Assembly: GCF_000935125.1 (NCBI RefSeq)
Contig: NZ_JRKI01000062.1
Span: 186,001-250,000 of the forward strand
DNA length: 64,000 nucleotides
Direction: 5' to 3'
DNA from: Streptomyces natalensis ATCC 27448
Lineage (GTDB): Bacteria; Actinomycetota; Actinomycetes; Streptomycetales; Streptomycetaceae
Positions 41,411 through 50,541 of this stretch are shown piece after piece (position 1 is the first letter of the stretch; each line of letters starts with the position of its first letter). The position numbers and the translations under genes were made by a program. Under the pieces are notes generated by a model that was not told the origin of the DNA, made no database searches, and saw nothing but the letters and a program-made list of their open reading frames with translations.

Positions 41411-42469
41411 TCAGATACGGCCGTTGCCGCCGCCCCCGCTCCCCCCGTCGCGCAGCGAATCGAGATCGGCCTTGACGGTGTTGATCGGTATGGCGAAGCC
41501 CAGTCCGATGCTGCCCGCGCTGCTGCTGGAGGCCGAACTCGGCGAGTAGATCGCGGAGTTGATGCCGATGACCCGGCCCTGCATATCGATCAGCGCGCCG
41601 CCGGAGTTGCCCGGGTTGAGCGAGGCGTCGGTCTGGATGGCCTTGTACGAGGTCTTGGACGAGCCGGTGTCGCCGTTGTACTGGTTGCCGCCGAACTCGA
41701 ACGGCCAGCCGTCACCCGGGTCCCGCTGCTGCCGGCCGCCCTCCTTGGGGACGGTGACATCGCGGTTGAGGGCGGAGACGATACCGCTGGTCACGGAGCC
41801 GGTGAGGCCCTCGGGCGAGCCGATCGCGACCACGCCGTCGCCCACCGCGATCCCGTCGGAGTCGCCGAGCGTGGCGGGGGTCAGGTTCTTGCCGTCGCGG
41901 ACCTTGATCAGCGCCAGGTCCTTGTCGGGGTCGGTCCCCACGACCTGCGCGGTCTTCCGGCTGCCGTCGCCGAAGGTGACCTGGACCGCCCGCGCACCGG
42001 ACACCACATGGTTGTTGGTGACGATCTCGCCGCCGCGGGTGAGGACCACGCCGGACCCGGTGGCCTCCCCGGACCCGGTCCGCGCCTTGATCTCCACTAT
42101 CGCCGGGCTGACCGCCTTGGCCACCCCCGAGACCCCGCTGCCGCTCTGCTTGCCCGCGTTGACCAGCGGCGTACCGGCGCCGTCCGCCTGCACCTGATGG
42201 GTGGCACCGGCCAGCAGCGCCGCGCTCCCCCCGCCGATCAGACCGGACGCCAGCGCCACCGCCGCCAGCAGCGCAACCGGCCGCCGCGCCCGGCGGCGCG
42301 ACCCGGGCTCGACGGAGTCCGGTGCGTACGGGGGCGGCGGCGGAACGGCCTGCCCGTGGTCGCCGTGCCCGTGGTCGCGGGGCCCGTGCTCGTGCCCGTA
42401 AAGGTCGCCGTACGCATACGGCCGGTCCTGTGGCATGTCCTCGCCGCTTCGGCGGTAGCTGTCGGTCAT
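41411..42469 (-). CDS. Membrane-anchored trypsin-like serine protease (HtrA/S1C type, no PDZ)
   Basis: A 352-aa protein. A His/Pro-rich cytoplasmic N-terminus (residues 1-60) precedes one membrane segment (about 64-88), then an extracytoplasmic trypsin-fold domain with catalytic H154 (TNNHVVSG), D184 (DKDLALIKV) and S289 (NPGNSGGALID). The C-terminus ends in a Gly-rich tail without a PDZ domain. It lies upstream of the two-component genes in the same direction and is likely part of cell-envelope quality control. Confidence 0.9.
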   Translation of the reverse strand: MTDSYRRSGEDMPQDRPYAYGDLYGHEHGPRDHGHGDHGQAVPPPPPYAPDSVEPGSRRRARRPVALLAAVALASGLIGGGSAALLAGATHQVQADGAGTPLVNAGKQSGSGVSGVAKAVSPAIVEIKARTGSGEATGSGVVLTRGGEIVTNNHVVSGARAVQVTFGDGSRKTAQVVGTDPDKDLALIKVRDGKNLTPATLGDSDGIAVGDGVVAIGSPEGLTGSVTSGIVSALNRDVTVPKEGGRQQRDPGDGWPFEFGGNQYNGDTGSSKTSYKAIQTDASLNPGNSGGALIDMQGRVIGINSAIYSPSSASSSSAGSIGLGFAIPINTVKADLDSLRDGGSGGGGNGRI

Positions 42470-42578
42470 GGCATTGACTGTGCGCCCGGTCCATGAGAAC
42501 CGTCTGAGAACGTCCTGAGAGGTCCGGCAGAAGTCGGTATGCCCGGCATAAGGACCCGCCGGGCACCAGGGCCCGGGC

Positions 42579-43604
42579 TCAGCCCTGGCAGCCGCAGGAC
42601 CGCCGCACCACCAGCCGCGACGGGAACTGCCGCAGCCGCTCGCGGCGCGAGCCGACCACCCGCAGCCCGTCGTCCAGGACGAGGTCCACCGCCGCCCGCG
42701 CCATCGCCTGACGGTCCGAGGCGACGGTGGTCAGCGGCGGATCGGTCAGCCCGGCTTCCTTCACATCGTCGAAGCCCGCCACGGCCAGCTCGCCCGGCAC
42801 ATCGATCCGCAGCTCCCGGGCGGCCCGCAGCACACCGATCGCCTGGTCGTCGGTCGCGCACATGATGGCCGGCGGCCGGTCCGGCCCGGCCAGCAGCTTC
42901 AGCGCGGTCTGGTAGGCGTCGTAGCGGTTGTACAGGGCCTGGAAGTAGCGACCCTCCACGGACTTCCCGGACTCCTGCATGGCCCGCCGCCAGCCCTCGA
43001 CGTGGTCGGTGACCGGGTCGCCGGACTTGGGCGTCTCCTCCGTGCCGCCGAGGAAGGCGACGTACGGATGGCCGTGCTCCAGCAGATGCCGGGTCGCCAG
43101 CTGCGCGCCCCAGATGTCGTCCGTCATGACGGCGACGTCGTCGATGGCATCCGGGCGGCGGTGCAGCAGCACCACGCGCGCATCCCAGGCGTCGATCTCG
43201 GCCGCGGCGTGCTCACTCGGTCCCTGGCTGATCAGGATCAGCCCGGCCACCCGCATCCCGAGGAAGGCGCGCAGATAGTGGGCCTCGCGCTCGTCCTCGT
43301 AGTTGGCGTTGCCGACCAGCACCATCTTGCCGCGCTCGGACGCGGCCCGTTCCACGGCGTGCGCCATCTCGGCGAAGAACGGCTGCCGGGTGTCCGGCAC
43401 GATCAGACCTATGAGGTCGGTGCGGCGGGAGGCCATCGCCTGCGCGACCCGGTCCGGCCGGTAGCCGAGCTCCTTGATCGCGGCGAGTACCCGCTCGCGC
43501 GTGGCCGGGGCGACCGGCCTTGGTCCGTTGTTGATGACGTAGCTGACCACGGCGGTGGACGTCCCCGCCAGTCTTGCCACATCATCCCGCGTCACCTTGG
43601 CCAC
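42579..43604 (-). CDS. LacI-family transcriptional regulator
   Basis: A 341-aa repressor. The N-terminal HTH is VTRDDVARLAGTSTAVVSYVINNGPRPV with the hinge helix RPDRVAQAMASRR, then a periplasmic-binding-protein-like domain (IGLIVPDTRQPFFAEMAHAVE, IMCATDDQAIGVLRAARELRIDVPGELAVAGFDD). A C-terminal Cys-containing tail (RSCGCQG) is unusual. The effector is probably a sugar, not identifiable. No sugar-uptake operon is adjacent. Confidence 0.9.
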   Translation of the reverse strand: MAKVTRDDVARLAGTSTAVVSYVINNGPRPVAPATRERVLAAIKELGYRPDRVAQAMASRRTDLIGLIVPDTRQPFFAEMAHAVERAASERGKMVLVGNANYEDEREAHYLRAFLGMRVAGLILISQGPSEHAAAEIDAWDARVVLLHRRPDAIDDVAVMTDDIWGAQLATRHLLEHGHPYVAFLGGTEETPKSGDPVTDHVEGWRRAMQESGKSVEGRYFQALYNRYDAYQTALKLLAGPDRPPAIMCATDDQAIGVLRAARELRIDVPGELAVAGFDDVKEAGLTDPPLTTVASDRQAMARAAVDLVLDDGLRVVGSRRERLRQFPSRLVVRRSCGCQG

Positions 43605-43628
43605 GCGCGGCAGTCTACGCGGATGGTC

Positions 43629-44453
43629 CTACCGGGAGGCAGGTCGTCCGGCCACGGTTTGGGCACGCGGGTCGACGGCCTTCGCGGAGCCGTCACCGTC
43701 ACGGTCCGCCGCCGACCCGTCCTTCGCCGCCTTCGCGGCGTTCTCGGTCGCCTTCGCCTGGGCGTCCGCCGCCCGCTCCGCCTTCTCCGGCGTGACAAAG
43801 CGGTAGCCGACGTTACGGACCGTGCCGATCAGCGACTCGTGCTCGGGGCCGAGCTTGGCGCGCAGCCGACGGACATGCACATCGACCGTCCGCGTACCGC
43901 CGAAGTAGTCATAGCCCCACACCTCCTGAAGGAGCTGGGCACGGGTGAAGACCCGGCCCGGGTGCTGCGCCAGATACTTCAGCAGCTCGAACTCCTTGAA
44001 GGTCAGGTCCAGGACCCGCCCCTTCAGCTTGGCGCTGTACGTCGCCTCGTCCACCGAAAGATCACCGTTACGGATCTCCGTCGGGCCGTCGTCGGTGGTG
44101 ATCTGCTGGCGGCCCATCGCCAGCCGCAGCCGGGCCTCCACCTCGGCGGGGCCCGCGGTGTCCAGCAGAACGTCGTCGATGCCCCAGTCGGCGGTGACGG
44201 CGGCCAGCCCGCCCTCGGTCACCACCAGCACCAGCGGGCAGCCGGGCCCCGTGGACCGCAGCAGCTGACACAGGGACCGCACATGCGGCAGGTCGCGGCG
44301 ACCGTCGATCAGTATGACGTCGGCCCCGGGGGTGTCGATCAGGGCCGGGCCCTCGGCGGGGGCCACCCGCACGCTGTGCAGCAGCAGGCCCAGCGCCGGG
44401 AGCACCTCCGTCGACGGCTGGAGTGCATTGGTCAGCAGCAGAAGGGAACTCAC
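43629..44453 (-). CDS. glnR: Nitrogen-assimilation response regulator GlnR
   Basis: A 274-aa orphan OmpR-type regulator controlling glnA, amtB and nitrogen genes in Streptomyces. The start MSSLLLLTNALQPSTEVLPALGLLLHSV and the atypical receiver DVILIDGRRDLPHVR, lacking a full phosphorylation pocket, are diagnostic. The winged helix has LTFKEFELLKYLAQHPGRVFTRAQLLQEVWGYDYFGGTRTVDVH. The Ala/Asp/Lys-rich C-terminal 50 residues are an extension found in streptomycetes. No cognate kinase is adjacent. Confidence 0.93.
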   Translation of the reverse strand: MSSLLLLTNALQPSTEVLPALGLLLHSVRVAPAEGPALIDTPGADVILIDGRRDLPHVRSLCQLLRSTGPGCPLVLVVTEGGLAAVTADWGIDDVLLDTAGPAEVEARLRLAMGRQQITTDDGPTEIRNGDLSVDEATYSAKLKGRVLDLTFKEFELLKYLAQHPGRVFTRAQLLQEVWGYDYFGGTRTVDVHVRRLRAKLGPEHESLIGTVRNVGYRFVTPEKAERAADAQAKATENAAKAAKDGSAADRDGDGSAKAVDPRAQTVAGRPASR

Positions 44454-44610
44454 CTACGACCACCTACCCGGTTTCCGGCGAGCGTCATCCTGTGCGGCTG
44501 CTCACGGTCCTGCCTGCCCTGCCTGCTTCGCTTGCCCATGACGTCTGGTTCCTCCTCGGTCCCTGCGACGGGGGGCACCATCCCGGCCCTACGGGCCTAA
44601 GAAAGCACGA

Positions 44611-44642
44611 AAGGACCCGGGGGCTACGCTGCCCGGATCCTT
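44611..44642 (-). terminator. Putative terminator upstream of glnR
   Basis: Arms aaggacccggg (44611-44621) and cccggatcctt (44632-44642) form an 11-bp stem with one mismatch. Read on the minus strand, the stem is followed by CCTTTCGTGCTTTCTT, which is rich in T for this genome. It would stop minus-strand transcription coming from the ABC genes before the glnR promoter. Confidence 0.6.
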
Positions 44643-44720
44643 CTTGTCCAGCAGGATAGCTCACCTGGCGGCAGAGCCAAGGTCGATTGTTCACGTTTTT
44701 GTGTTTCGTTGATCACCCTC

Positions 44721-45178
44721 CGCTGCGCTTGGCTTGGGCCCCACGTTTTCGCTGCGCTTGGCTTAGGCCCCACGTTGTCGGCTTTCCCGCCGTCGCGGGT
44801 TTCTCCCCACGTTGTCGGCTTTCCCGCCGCGGGGGTGTTTCGCCGTTGCGCCTGCGGCGGGCGTGGGTTGTACGGGTGCGGTGCCACGCCTCCGGACTCC
44901 GTCCTGCGGCGCGGCCCCTCCCGTGAGTGGGGGGGAAGAAGGCCGGTGGTCCACCCCCACCGTCTTTTTCCACCCCCAACGGGGAGGTGCCGGTCCGTAG
45001 TGGCGGAGCCGTGTAGGGCCGGTGCCGCTGCCGGACAGCCCCGCGCCAGCGGCAACGCCCGCCGCAGGCGCAACGACGGGAAAGCCAGAACGTCGGCTCA
45101 GGCAAAGCGCAGCGGACGGGCCCGCCGCAGGCGCAACGGCGGCAAACCCCTACGGCGGGACGGCCGACAACGTGGGAA
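44721..45178. repeat. Mosaic of direct and inverted repeats in a 728-bp gene-free region
   Basis: The stretch between glnR and the ABC genes has no convincing gene. Two 29-30-bp direct repeats (44721-44750, 44751-44779) overlap two copies of ccccacgttgtcggctttcc (44768, 44805). The word ccgttgcgcctgcggcggg (44843) reappears inverted at about 45056-45075 and 45120-45139, and ccgacaacgtggg at 45163 is the inverse of the earlier cccacgttgtcgg. The modules thus form an imperfect long inverted repeat of about 460 bp, which may be a non-autonomous repeat element. Confidence 0.65.
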
Positions 45179-45181
45179 GCC

Positions 45182-47164
45182 TTATACAACGGCCCCGGCG
45201 AACTGCGCCGCGTAAAGCCGCGCGTACGCCCCCTCGGCCGCCAGCAGCGCGTCGTGCGTGCCCTGTTCGACGATCGCTCCGGATTCCATGACGAGGATGA
45301 GGTCCGCATCACGGATGGTGGAGAGCCGGTGGGCGATGACGAAGCTCGTGCGGCCGGTGCGCAGCTGCGCCATCGCGTGCTGGATGAGGACCTCGGTGCG
45401 GGTGTCGACCGAGCTGGTGGCCTCGTCCAGGACGAGGATGGCCGGTTCGGCGAGGAACGCGCGGGCGATGGTGATCAGCTGCTTCTCGCCGACGGAGACG
45501 TTGGCGCCCTCTTCGTCTATGACGGTGTCGTAGCCCTCGGGGAGGGTGCGCACGAAGCGGTCGACGTGGGTGGCCTTGGCGGCCTCGATGACCTTGTCGA
45601 GGGAGGTGCCCTCCGGGGCGCCGTAGGCGATGTTCTCGGCGATGGTGCCGCCGAAGAGCCAGGTGTCCTGGAGGACCATGCCGATGTTGGCGCGCAGGTC
45701 CTCGCGGGACATCTCGGCGATGTCGACGCCGTCGAGGGTGATCCGGCCGCCGCGGACCTCGTAGAACCGCATCAGGAGGTTGACGAGGGTGGTCTTGCCG
45801 GCGCCGGTCGGGCCGACGATGGCGACGGTCTGGCCGGGGTGGACGGCCAGGGAGAGGCCGTCGATGAGGGGCTTGTCCTCGTCGTAGCGGAAGGAGACGT
45901 CCTCGAAGGCGACCCGGCCTTCGATGTGCTCGGGCCGCACGGGGCGCTCCGCGTCGGGGTCCTGCTCCGTGGCGTCGAGGAGTTCGAAGACCCGCTCGGC
46001 GGAGGCGACGCCGGACTGGACGAGGTTGGCCATGGAGGCGACCTGGGTCAGCGGCTGGCTGAACTGGCGGGAGTACTGGATGAACGCCTGGACGTCGCCG
46101 ATGGACAGGGCCCCCGAGGCGACGCGGAGGCCGCCGACCACCGCCACCAGCACGTAGTTGAGGTTCCCGATGAACATCATCGCGGGCTGGATGATCCCGG
46201 AGATGAACTGGGCCTTGAACCCCGCGGCATAGAGCGCATCGTTCTGCTCGCGGAAGAGGGCGGCGGACTCCCGCTGCCGGCCGAAGACCTTGACCAGGCT
46301 GTGGCCGGTGTACATCTCCTCGATGTGCGCGTTGAGCTTGCCGGTGGTCTTCCACTGCTGGACGAACTGCGGCTGCGCCCGCTTGCCGATCTTCGTGGCT
46401 ACCAGGACCGACAGCGGGACGGTCAGCAGCGCGACCGCGGCCAGCAGCGGCGAGATCCAGAACATCATGGCCAGCACGCCGAGGATGGTCAGCAGCGACG
46501 TCACGATCTGGCTCATGGTCTGCTGGAGCGTCTGCTGGATGTTGTCGATGTCGTTGGTGGCGCGGGAGAGGACCTCACCGCGCTGCTGTTTGTCGAAGTA
46601 GGCGAGCGGCAGCCGGGCCAGCTTCTCCTCGACCTGCTCGCGCATCCGGAAGACGGTGCGCTGGACGACGCGGGTGGCGATACGGGCCTGGACGAAGCCG
46701 AAGAGGGAGGCCACGGCGTAGAGCAGCGCGGTGGCCCCCAGGACCGTGCCGACCGTGCCGAAGTCGATGCCGTGGCCGGGCACGACCGGCATCGTGCCGA
46801 GCATGTCGGCCAGGCCGCCCTGGCCGTGGGCGCGCAGCTGGGCCGCGGCCTGGGCCTTGGTCACTCCCTCGGGCAGCCGGCGGCCGACGATACCGGCCAC
46901 GATCAGGTCGGTGGCATGGCCGAGGACCTTGGGCGCCACCACGGTCAGCGCCACGCTCAGCACCCCGAGCCCCAGCCCGAGGCCGATGACGGCGCGCTCG
47001 GGCCGCATCTGGCGCAGCAGCCGCTTGCCGGAGCCCTTGAAGTCCATCGACTTCTCGGTGGGCTGGCCGCCCATCATCCGGCCGGGGCCCGCCATCGGGG
47101 CGGGGCCGCGCCGGGGGGCGGCCGTGGGAGCCTCGGCGCCCGCTTTCCTGTCCGCGGTGGTCAC
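45182..47164 (-). CDS. ABC exporter subunit B (canonical Walker B, degenerate signature)
   Basis: A 660-aa fused permease-ATPase. A disordered N-terminus of 60 residues precedes six membrane segments with a roughly 45-residue external insert after TM1. The ATPase has Walker A GPTGAGKTT, Walker B ILVLDEATSSVD with catalytic Glu, and switch His (IAHRL). Its signature is VSVGEKQL instead of LSGGQ. GTG 47164 overlaps the upstream gene's stop (GTGA). With the first subunit it should form a heterodimer with one active and one degenerate ATP site, as in bacterial MDR pairs. Confidence 0.9.
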   Translation of the reverse strand: MTTADRKAGAEAPTAAPRRGPAPMAGPGRMMGGQPTEKSMDFKGSGKRLLRQMRPERAVIGLGLGLGVLSVALTVVAPKVLGHATDLIVAGIVGRRLPEGVTKAQAAAQLRAHGQGGLADMLGTMPVVPGHGIDFGTVGTVLGATALLYAVASLFGFVQARIATRVVQRTVFRMREQVEEKLARLPLAYFDKQQRGEVLSRATNDIDNIQQTLQQTMSQIVTSLLTILGVLAMMFWISPLLAAVALLTVPLSVLVATKIGKRAQPQFVQQWKTTGKLNAHIEEMYTGHSLVKVFGRQRESAALFREQNDALYAAGFKAQFISGIIQPAMMFIGNLNYVLVAVVGGLRVASGALSIGDVQAFIQYSRQFSQPLTQVASMANLVQSGVASAERVFELLDATEQDPDAERPVRPEHIEGRVAFEDVSFRYDEDKPLIDGLSLAVHPGQTVAIVGPTGAGKTTLVNLLMRFYEVRGGRITLDGVDIAEMSREDLRANIGMVLQDTWLFGGTIAENIAYGAPEGTSLDKVIEAAKATHVDRFVRTLPEGYDTVIDEEGANVSVGEKQLITIARAFLAEPAILVLDEATSSVDTRTEVLIQHAMAQLRTGRTSFVIAHRLSTIRDADLILVMESGAIVEQGTHDALLAAEGAYARLYAAQFAGAVV

Positions 47165-48894
47165 GCCGCCTCCTGCTCGGTGAGCTGGGAGAGCACGATC
47201 TCCCGGTACGTTTCGTTGCCGGCCATCAGCTCGGTGTGGGTGCCGGTGCCGACGATCCGGCCCTCGTCCAGCACCACGATCCGGTCGGCGCCGCGGATGG
47301 TGGCGACCCGCTGGGCGACGATCACCACCGTCGCCCGGTCCGTCTCGCGGGCCAGGGCCGCGCGCAGCGCCGCATCCGTGGCGTAGTCGAGCGCCGAGAA
47401 GGAGTCGTCGAAGAGATAGACCTCGGGTTTGCGGACCAGCGCGCGGGCGATGGCGAGCCGCTGACGCTGGCCGCCGGAGACATTGGAGCCGCCCTGCGCG
47501 ACGGCGGCGTCCAGACCGCCCTCCATCCGCTCGACGAACTCCCGCGCCTGCGCGGTCTCCAGGGCGTGCCACAGCTCCTCGTCGGTGGCGTCCGGATTGC
47601 CGTAGCGCAGGTTGGTGGCCACCGTCCCGGAGAAGAGGTACGGCTTCTGCGGCACCAGCCCGATGGCCCGCGCCAGCGTCTCCTGGTCGAGGGTGCGTAC
47701 GTCCTCGCCGTCCACCAGGACCTGGCCGCCGGTGGCGTCGAAGAGGCGGGGGACCAGCCCGAGGAGGGTGGACTTGCCGCTGCCGGTGGAGCCGATGACG
47801 GCGGTGGTCTCGCCGGGGCGGGCGGTCAGCGAGATGTCCTTGAGGACCGGTTCCTCGGCGCCGGGGAAGCGGAACTCGACACCGCGGAGCTCCAGTTCGC
47901 CGTGGCGGCGCAGTTCGGTGACGGGGTGCTGCGGCGGGACGACGCTGGTGTCCGTGCCGAGCACCTCCTGGATGCGCTCGGCGCAGACCTCGGCGCGCGG
48001 CAGCATCATCACCATGAACGTCGCCATCATGATCGACATCAGGATGTACATGAGGTAGGAGAGGAACGCCGTCAGCGCGCCGATCTGCATTCCGCCGCTG
48101 TCGATCCGCAGCCCGCCGAACCATACGACGGCCACGCTGGAGAGGTTCACGATCAGCATGACCAGCGGGAACATCATCGACATCAGCCGGCCGGCGCGCA
48201 GCGAGACATCGAAGAGATCGGTGTTGGCCCCGGCGAACCGCTCGCGTTCGTGCCGGTCGCGGACGAAGGCGCGGATGACGCGGATGCCGGTGATCTGCTC
48301 GCGCAGGACACGGTTGACGGTGTCGATCCGGGTCTGCACCCCGCGGAAGAGCGGACGCATCCGGCGCACGATCAGCGAGACGAAGATCCCGAGGACCGGG
48401 ACGATGACCAGCAGCGTGCCCGACAGCGTCACGTCCTGGTTCAGCGCCATCGCCACGCCGCCGACGCACATGATCGGCGCCGAGACCATCATCGTGAACG
48501 TCATCAGGACCAGCATCTGGACCTGCTGGACGTCATTGGTGGTGCGGGTGATCAGCGAGGGTGCGCCGAAGGTGCCCATTTCCCTTGCGGAGAAGGACTG
48601 CACCCGGTCGAAGACGGCGGCGCGGATGTCGCGGCCCAGCGCCATGGCCGTACGGGCGCCGAAATAGACCGCCACGACGGCGCAGACGATCTGGAGCACG
48701 GTGACGGCGAGCATCAGGCCGCCCAAGCGGAGGATGTAGCCCGTGTCGCCCTGGACGACACCGTTGTCGATGATGTCGGCGTTCAGGGTGGGGAGGTAGA
48801 GATTGGCCAGGGTCTGTATCAGCTGGAGCAGAACGATCAGGGATATCGAGCGCCTGTAGGGCCGCAGATGCGCCCGCGCGAGTCGGACCAACAC
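47161..48894 (-). CDS. ABC exporter subunit A (degenerate Walker B)
   Basis: A 577-aa fused permease-ATPase. Six membrane segments span about residues 15-300. The ATPase has Walker A GSTGSGKST, signature VSGGQRQRLAIARAL and Walker B VYLFDDSFSALD, where the catalytic Glu is replaced by Asp. The intact signature complements the partner's intact Walker B, and the two defects meet in the second site. Genes overlap by four bases. The cargo is unknown: a multidrug, lipid or siderophore exporter is possible. Confidence 0.9.
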   Translation of the reverse strand: MLVRLARAHLRPYRRSISLIVLLQLIQTLANLYLPTLNADIIDNGVVQGDTGYILRLGGLMLAVTVLQIVCAVVAVYFGARTAMALGRDIRAAVFDRVQSFSAREMGTFGAPSLITRTTNDVQQVQMLVLMTFTMMVSAPIMCVGGVAMALNQDVTLSGTLLVIVPVLGIFVSLIVRRMRPLFRGVQTRIDTVNRVLREQITGIRVIRAFVRDRHERERFAGANTDLFDVSLRAGRLMSMMFPLVMLIVNLSSVAVVWFGGLRIDSGGMQIGALTAFLSYLMYILMSIMMATFMVMMLPRAEVCAERIQEVLGTDTSVVPPQHPVTELRRHGELELRGVEFRFPGAEEPVLKDISLTARPGETTAVIGSTGSGKSTLLGLVPRLFDATGGQVLVDGEDVRTLDQETLARAIGLVPQKPYLFSGTVATNLRYGNPDATDEELWHALETAQAREFVERMEGGLDAAVAQGGSNVSGGQRQRLAIARALVRKPEVYLFDDSFSALDYATDAALRAALARETDRATVVIVAQRVATIRGADRIVVLDEGRIVGTGTHTELMAGNETYREIVLSQLTEQEAA

Positions 48895-49031
48895 GGATTG
48901 AGCCTAAGGGAAAAATTGCCTTCGGCAATCGAATATCCGGATTCGGCAGGCCGTCCCGAATGCCTCGGCGGGACGGGGCCCGCCGCCGCGTACGCCATCA
49001 TGGAGGCGGCAACGAAGGAGAAGGGGCCGTC

Positions 49032-49295
49032 GTGACAACAACAGGCACCGTGCGCTACTGGGCAGCGGCCAAGGCCGCGGCCGGTACGGCCGAGGAGCCG
49101 TACGCGGCGGGCACGCTCGCCGAGGCGCTGGACGCGGCGCGCGCCGCACACGCCGCCAACCCGGAATTCGCACGCGTCCTGGTGCGCTGCTCCTTCCTGG
49201 TGAACGGCATCGCCGTCGGCACCCGTGACCACGCGACGGTCGAACTGACCCAGGGCGGCACGGTCGAGGTCCTGCCCCCCTTCGCCGGAGGGTGA
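49032..49295 (+). CDS. MoaD/ThiS-family sulfur carrier protein
   Basis: An 87-aa ubiquitin-like beta-grasp protein ending in VEVLPPFAGG; the C-terminal Gly-Gly is adenylated and converted to a thiocarboxylate in sulfur transfer. The gene starts at GTG 49032 with AAGGAG upstream and ends 10 bases before the next ORF. It may serve molybdopterin synthesis or a sulfur route linked to the rhodanese and DsrE-like genes 2-4 kb downstream. Confidence 0.88.
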   Translation: MTTTGTVRYWAAAKAAAGTAEEPYAAGTLAEALDAARAAHAANPEFARVLVRCSFLVNGIAVGTRDHATVELTQGGTVEVLPPFAGG

Positions 49296-49305
49296 GCACA
49301 CAGAC

Positions 49306-50442
49306 ATGAGCGACAACCAGCCGCAGTACCCCGGGCACCCCGCGTACGACCCGGCCGCGCAGCAGCAACAGCAGCAACAGCAGTACGGGTACGGCTACGG
49401 GCACGGGCACGACGGGCAGAATCCCTACGCCCAGCAGGACGCGTACGGCCAGCAGGACGCGTACGGCCACCAGGACGCCTACGCCCCGCAGGACGCGTAC
49501 GGCCAGGATGCCTACGGCCACCAGGACGCCTACGCCGCCCCGGCCCCGGCCCCGGCCCCGGCCGACCCGTCGCACGTCCCCTCCCAGCCGCACCAGGTGA
49601 CGCTGACGCCCGAGGAGCCGGCCGCCCGGCCGCATCCGCAGCCGGCCAGGCCGCACCCCGCCGTCCCCGCGTCCATCGCGCACCTGGCGCCGAATCAGCG
49701 CGCCCGCGCCGAGGGCCGCTCCCCGATCATCCCGCCGGGCATCCAGCCGGCCGCGCTGACCGCCGTCCTCGCCGTCCTGCTCGCGCTGACCGCGCCGCTG
49801 GCCCGCCCGGTGCTCGCCGTACCGGTCGTGCTGCTCCAGGCGGTCACCGCCGCGGGCTGGTTCCGGCTGAACGGCATGTGGCCCGCCCGCCAGGGCATCG
49901 CGCTGGCCTTCCTGGCCGGGCTGGTCACCGATGTCGCCCTGCTGGCCACCGACCGCTCGGAAGCTCCCGTGGTCGCCCTCGGCACGCTCGGCGTGTGGTG
50001 TGCGTTCGTCCTCGTCCTCCAGCTGCGCAACCGCAGCAGCGCCGACGAGCGGATGTACGCGCTGACCGCGGGCATCGCCTCGACCGCGCTCGCGGTCCTG
50101 GCCTCCGGCCATCTGGCCGCCGCCCCGCAGGCCGTCACGGTCGGCGGCGCCGCGGTCGCCCTGGCCACCCTTGCCCGTGCGCTGCCGCTGCCCTCCGTCG
50201 TCTCGGTGGCTGTCGCCCTGCTGGCGGCCGCGGGCGCCGGTATCGCGGCCGGTCAGCTGAACGGCTTCGGCACCGCCGGCGCGTTCCTGGGCCTGGCCGC
50301 CGGCGGCTGCGCCCTGATCGGGCTGCGCGTCGCCAGCTACGACTACCCCTCCCGCTTCGTCCACATGACCGCCGGCGTCGCCCTTCCCCTGGCCCTGGCC
50401 GCTCCTGCGGTCTACGTGCTGGGCCGGGCGCTGGGCCACTGA
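49306..50442 (+). CDS. Multi-span membrane protein with Gln/Tyr repeat N-terminus
   Basis: A 378-aa protein. Residues 1-125 are disordered: a poly-Gln run, then near-heptad QQDAYG / HQDAYA repeats and an Ala/Pro stretch. Residues 145-378 hold about seven hydrophobic helices (PAALTAVLAVLLALTAPLA through LPLALAAPAVYVLGRALGH). No transporter motif was recognised. The spacing of 10 bases from the sulfur carrier suggests cotranscription. Confidence 0.75.
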   Translation: MSDNQPQYPGHPAYDPAAQQQQQQQQYGYGYGHGHDGQNPYAQQDAYGQQDAYGHQDAYAPQDAYGQDAYGHQDAYAAPAPAPAPADPSHVPSQPHQVTLTPEEPAARPHPQPARPHPAVPASIAHLAPNQRARAEGRSPIIPPGIQPAALTAVLAVLLALTAPLARPVLAVPVVLLQAVTAAGWFRLNGMWPARQGIALAFLAGLVTDVALLATDRSEAPVVALGTLGVWCAFVLVLQLRNRSSADERMYALTAGIASTALAVLASGHLAAAPQAVTVGGAAVALATLARALPLPSVVSVAVALLAAAGAGIAAGQLNGFGTAGAFLGLAAGGCALIGLRVASYDYPSRFVHMTAGVALPLALAAPAVYVLGRALGH

Positions 50443-50541
50443 CTCCTCGTTTAGGGTCGGCGGTGCGCAGACCGGCGGTCTGCGGCAATTGCACCGATGA
50501 CATGGCCGGGGGTCCGGCCCTTGCGTGGGGGTAGTGGTTCG

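Noticed and set aside
45254..47386. A 710-codon plus-strand open frame opposite the ABC exporter gene
   Set aside because: It is a mirror of high third-position GC on the real minus-strand gene. Its translation is Gly/Asp/Val low complexity without domains.
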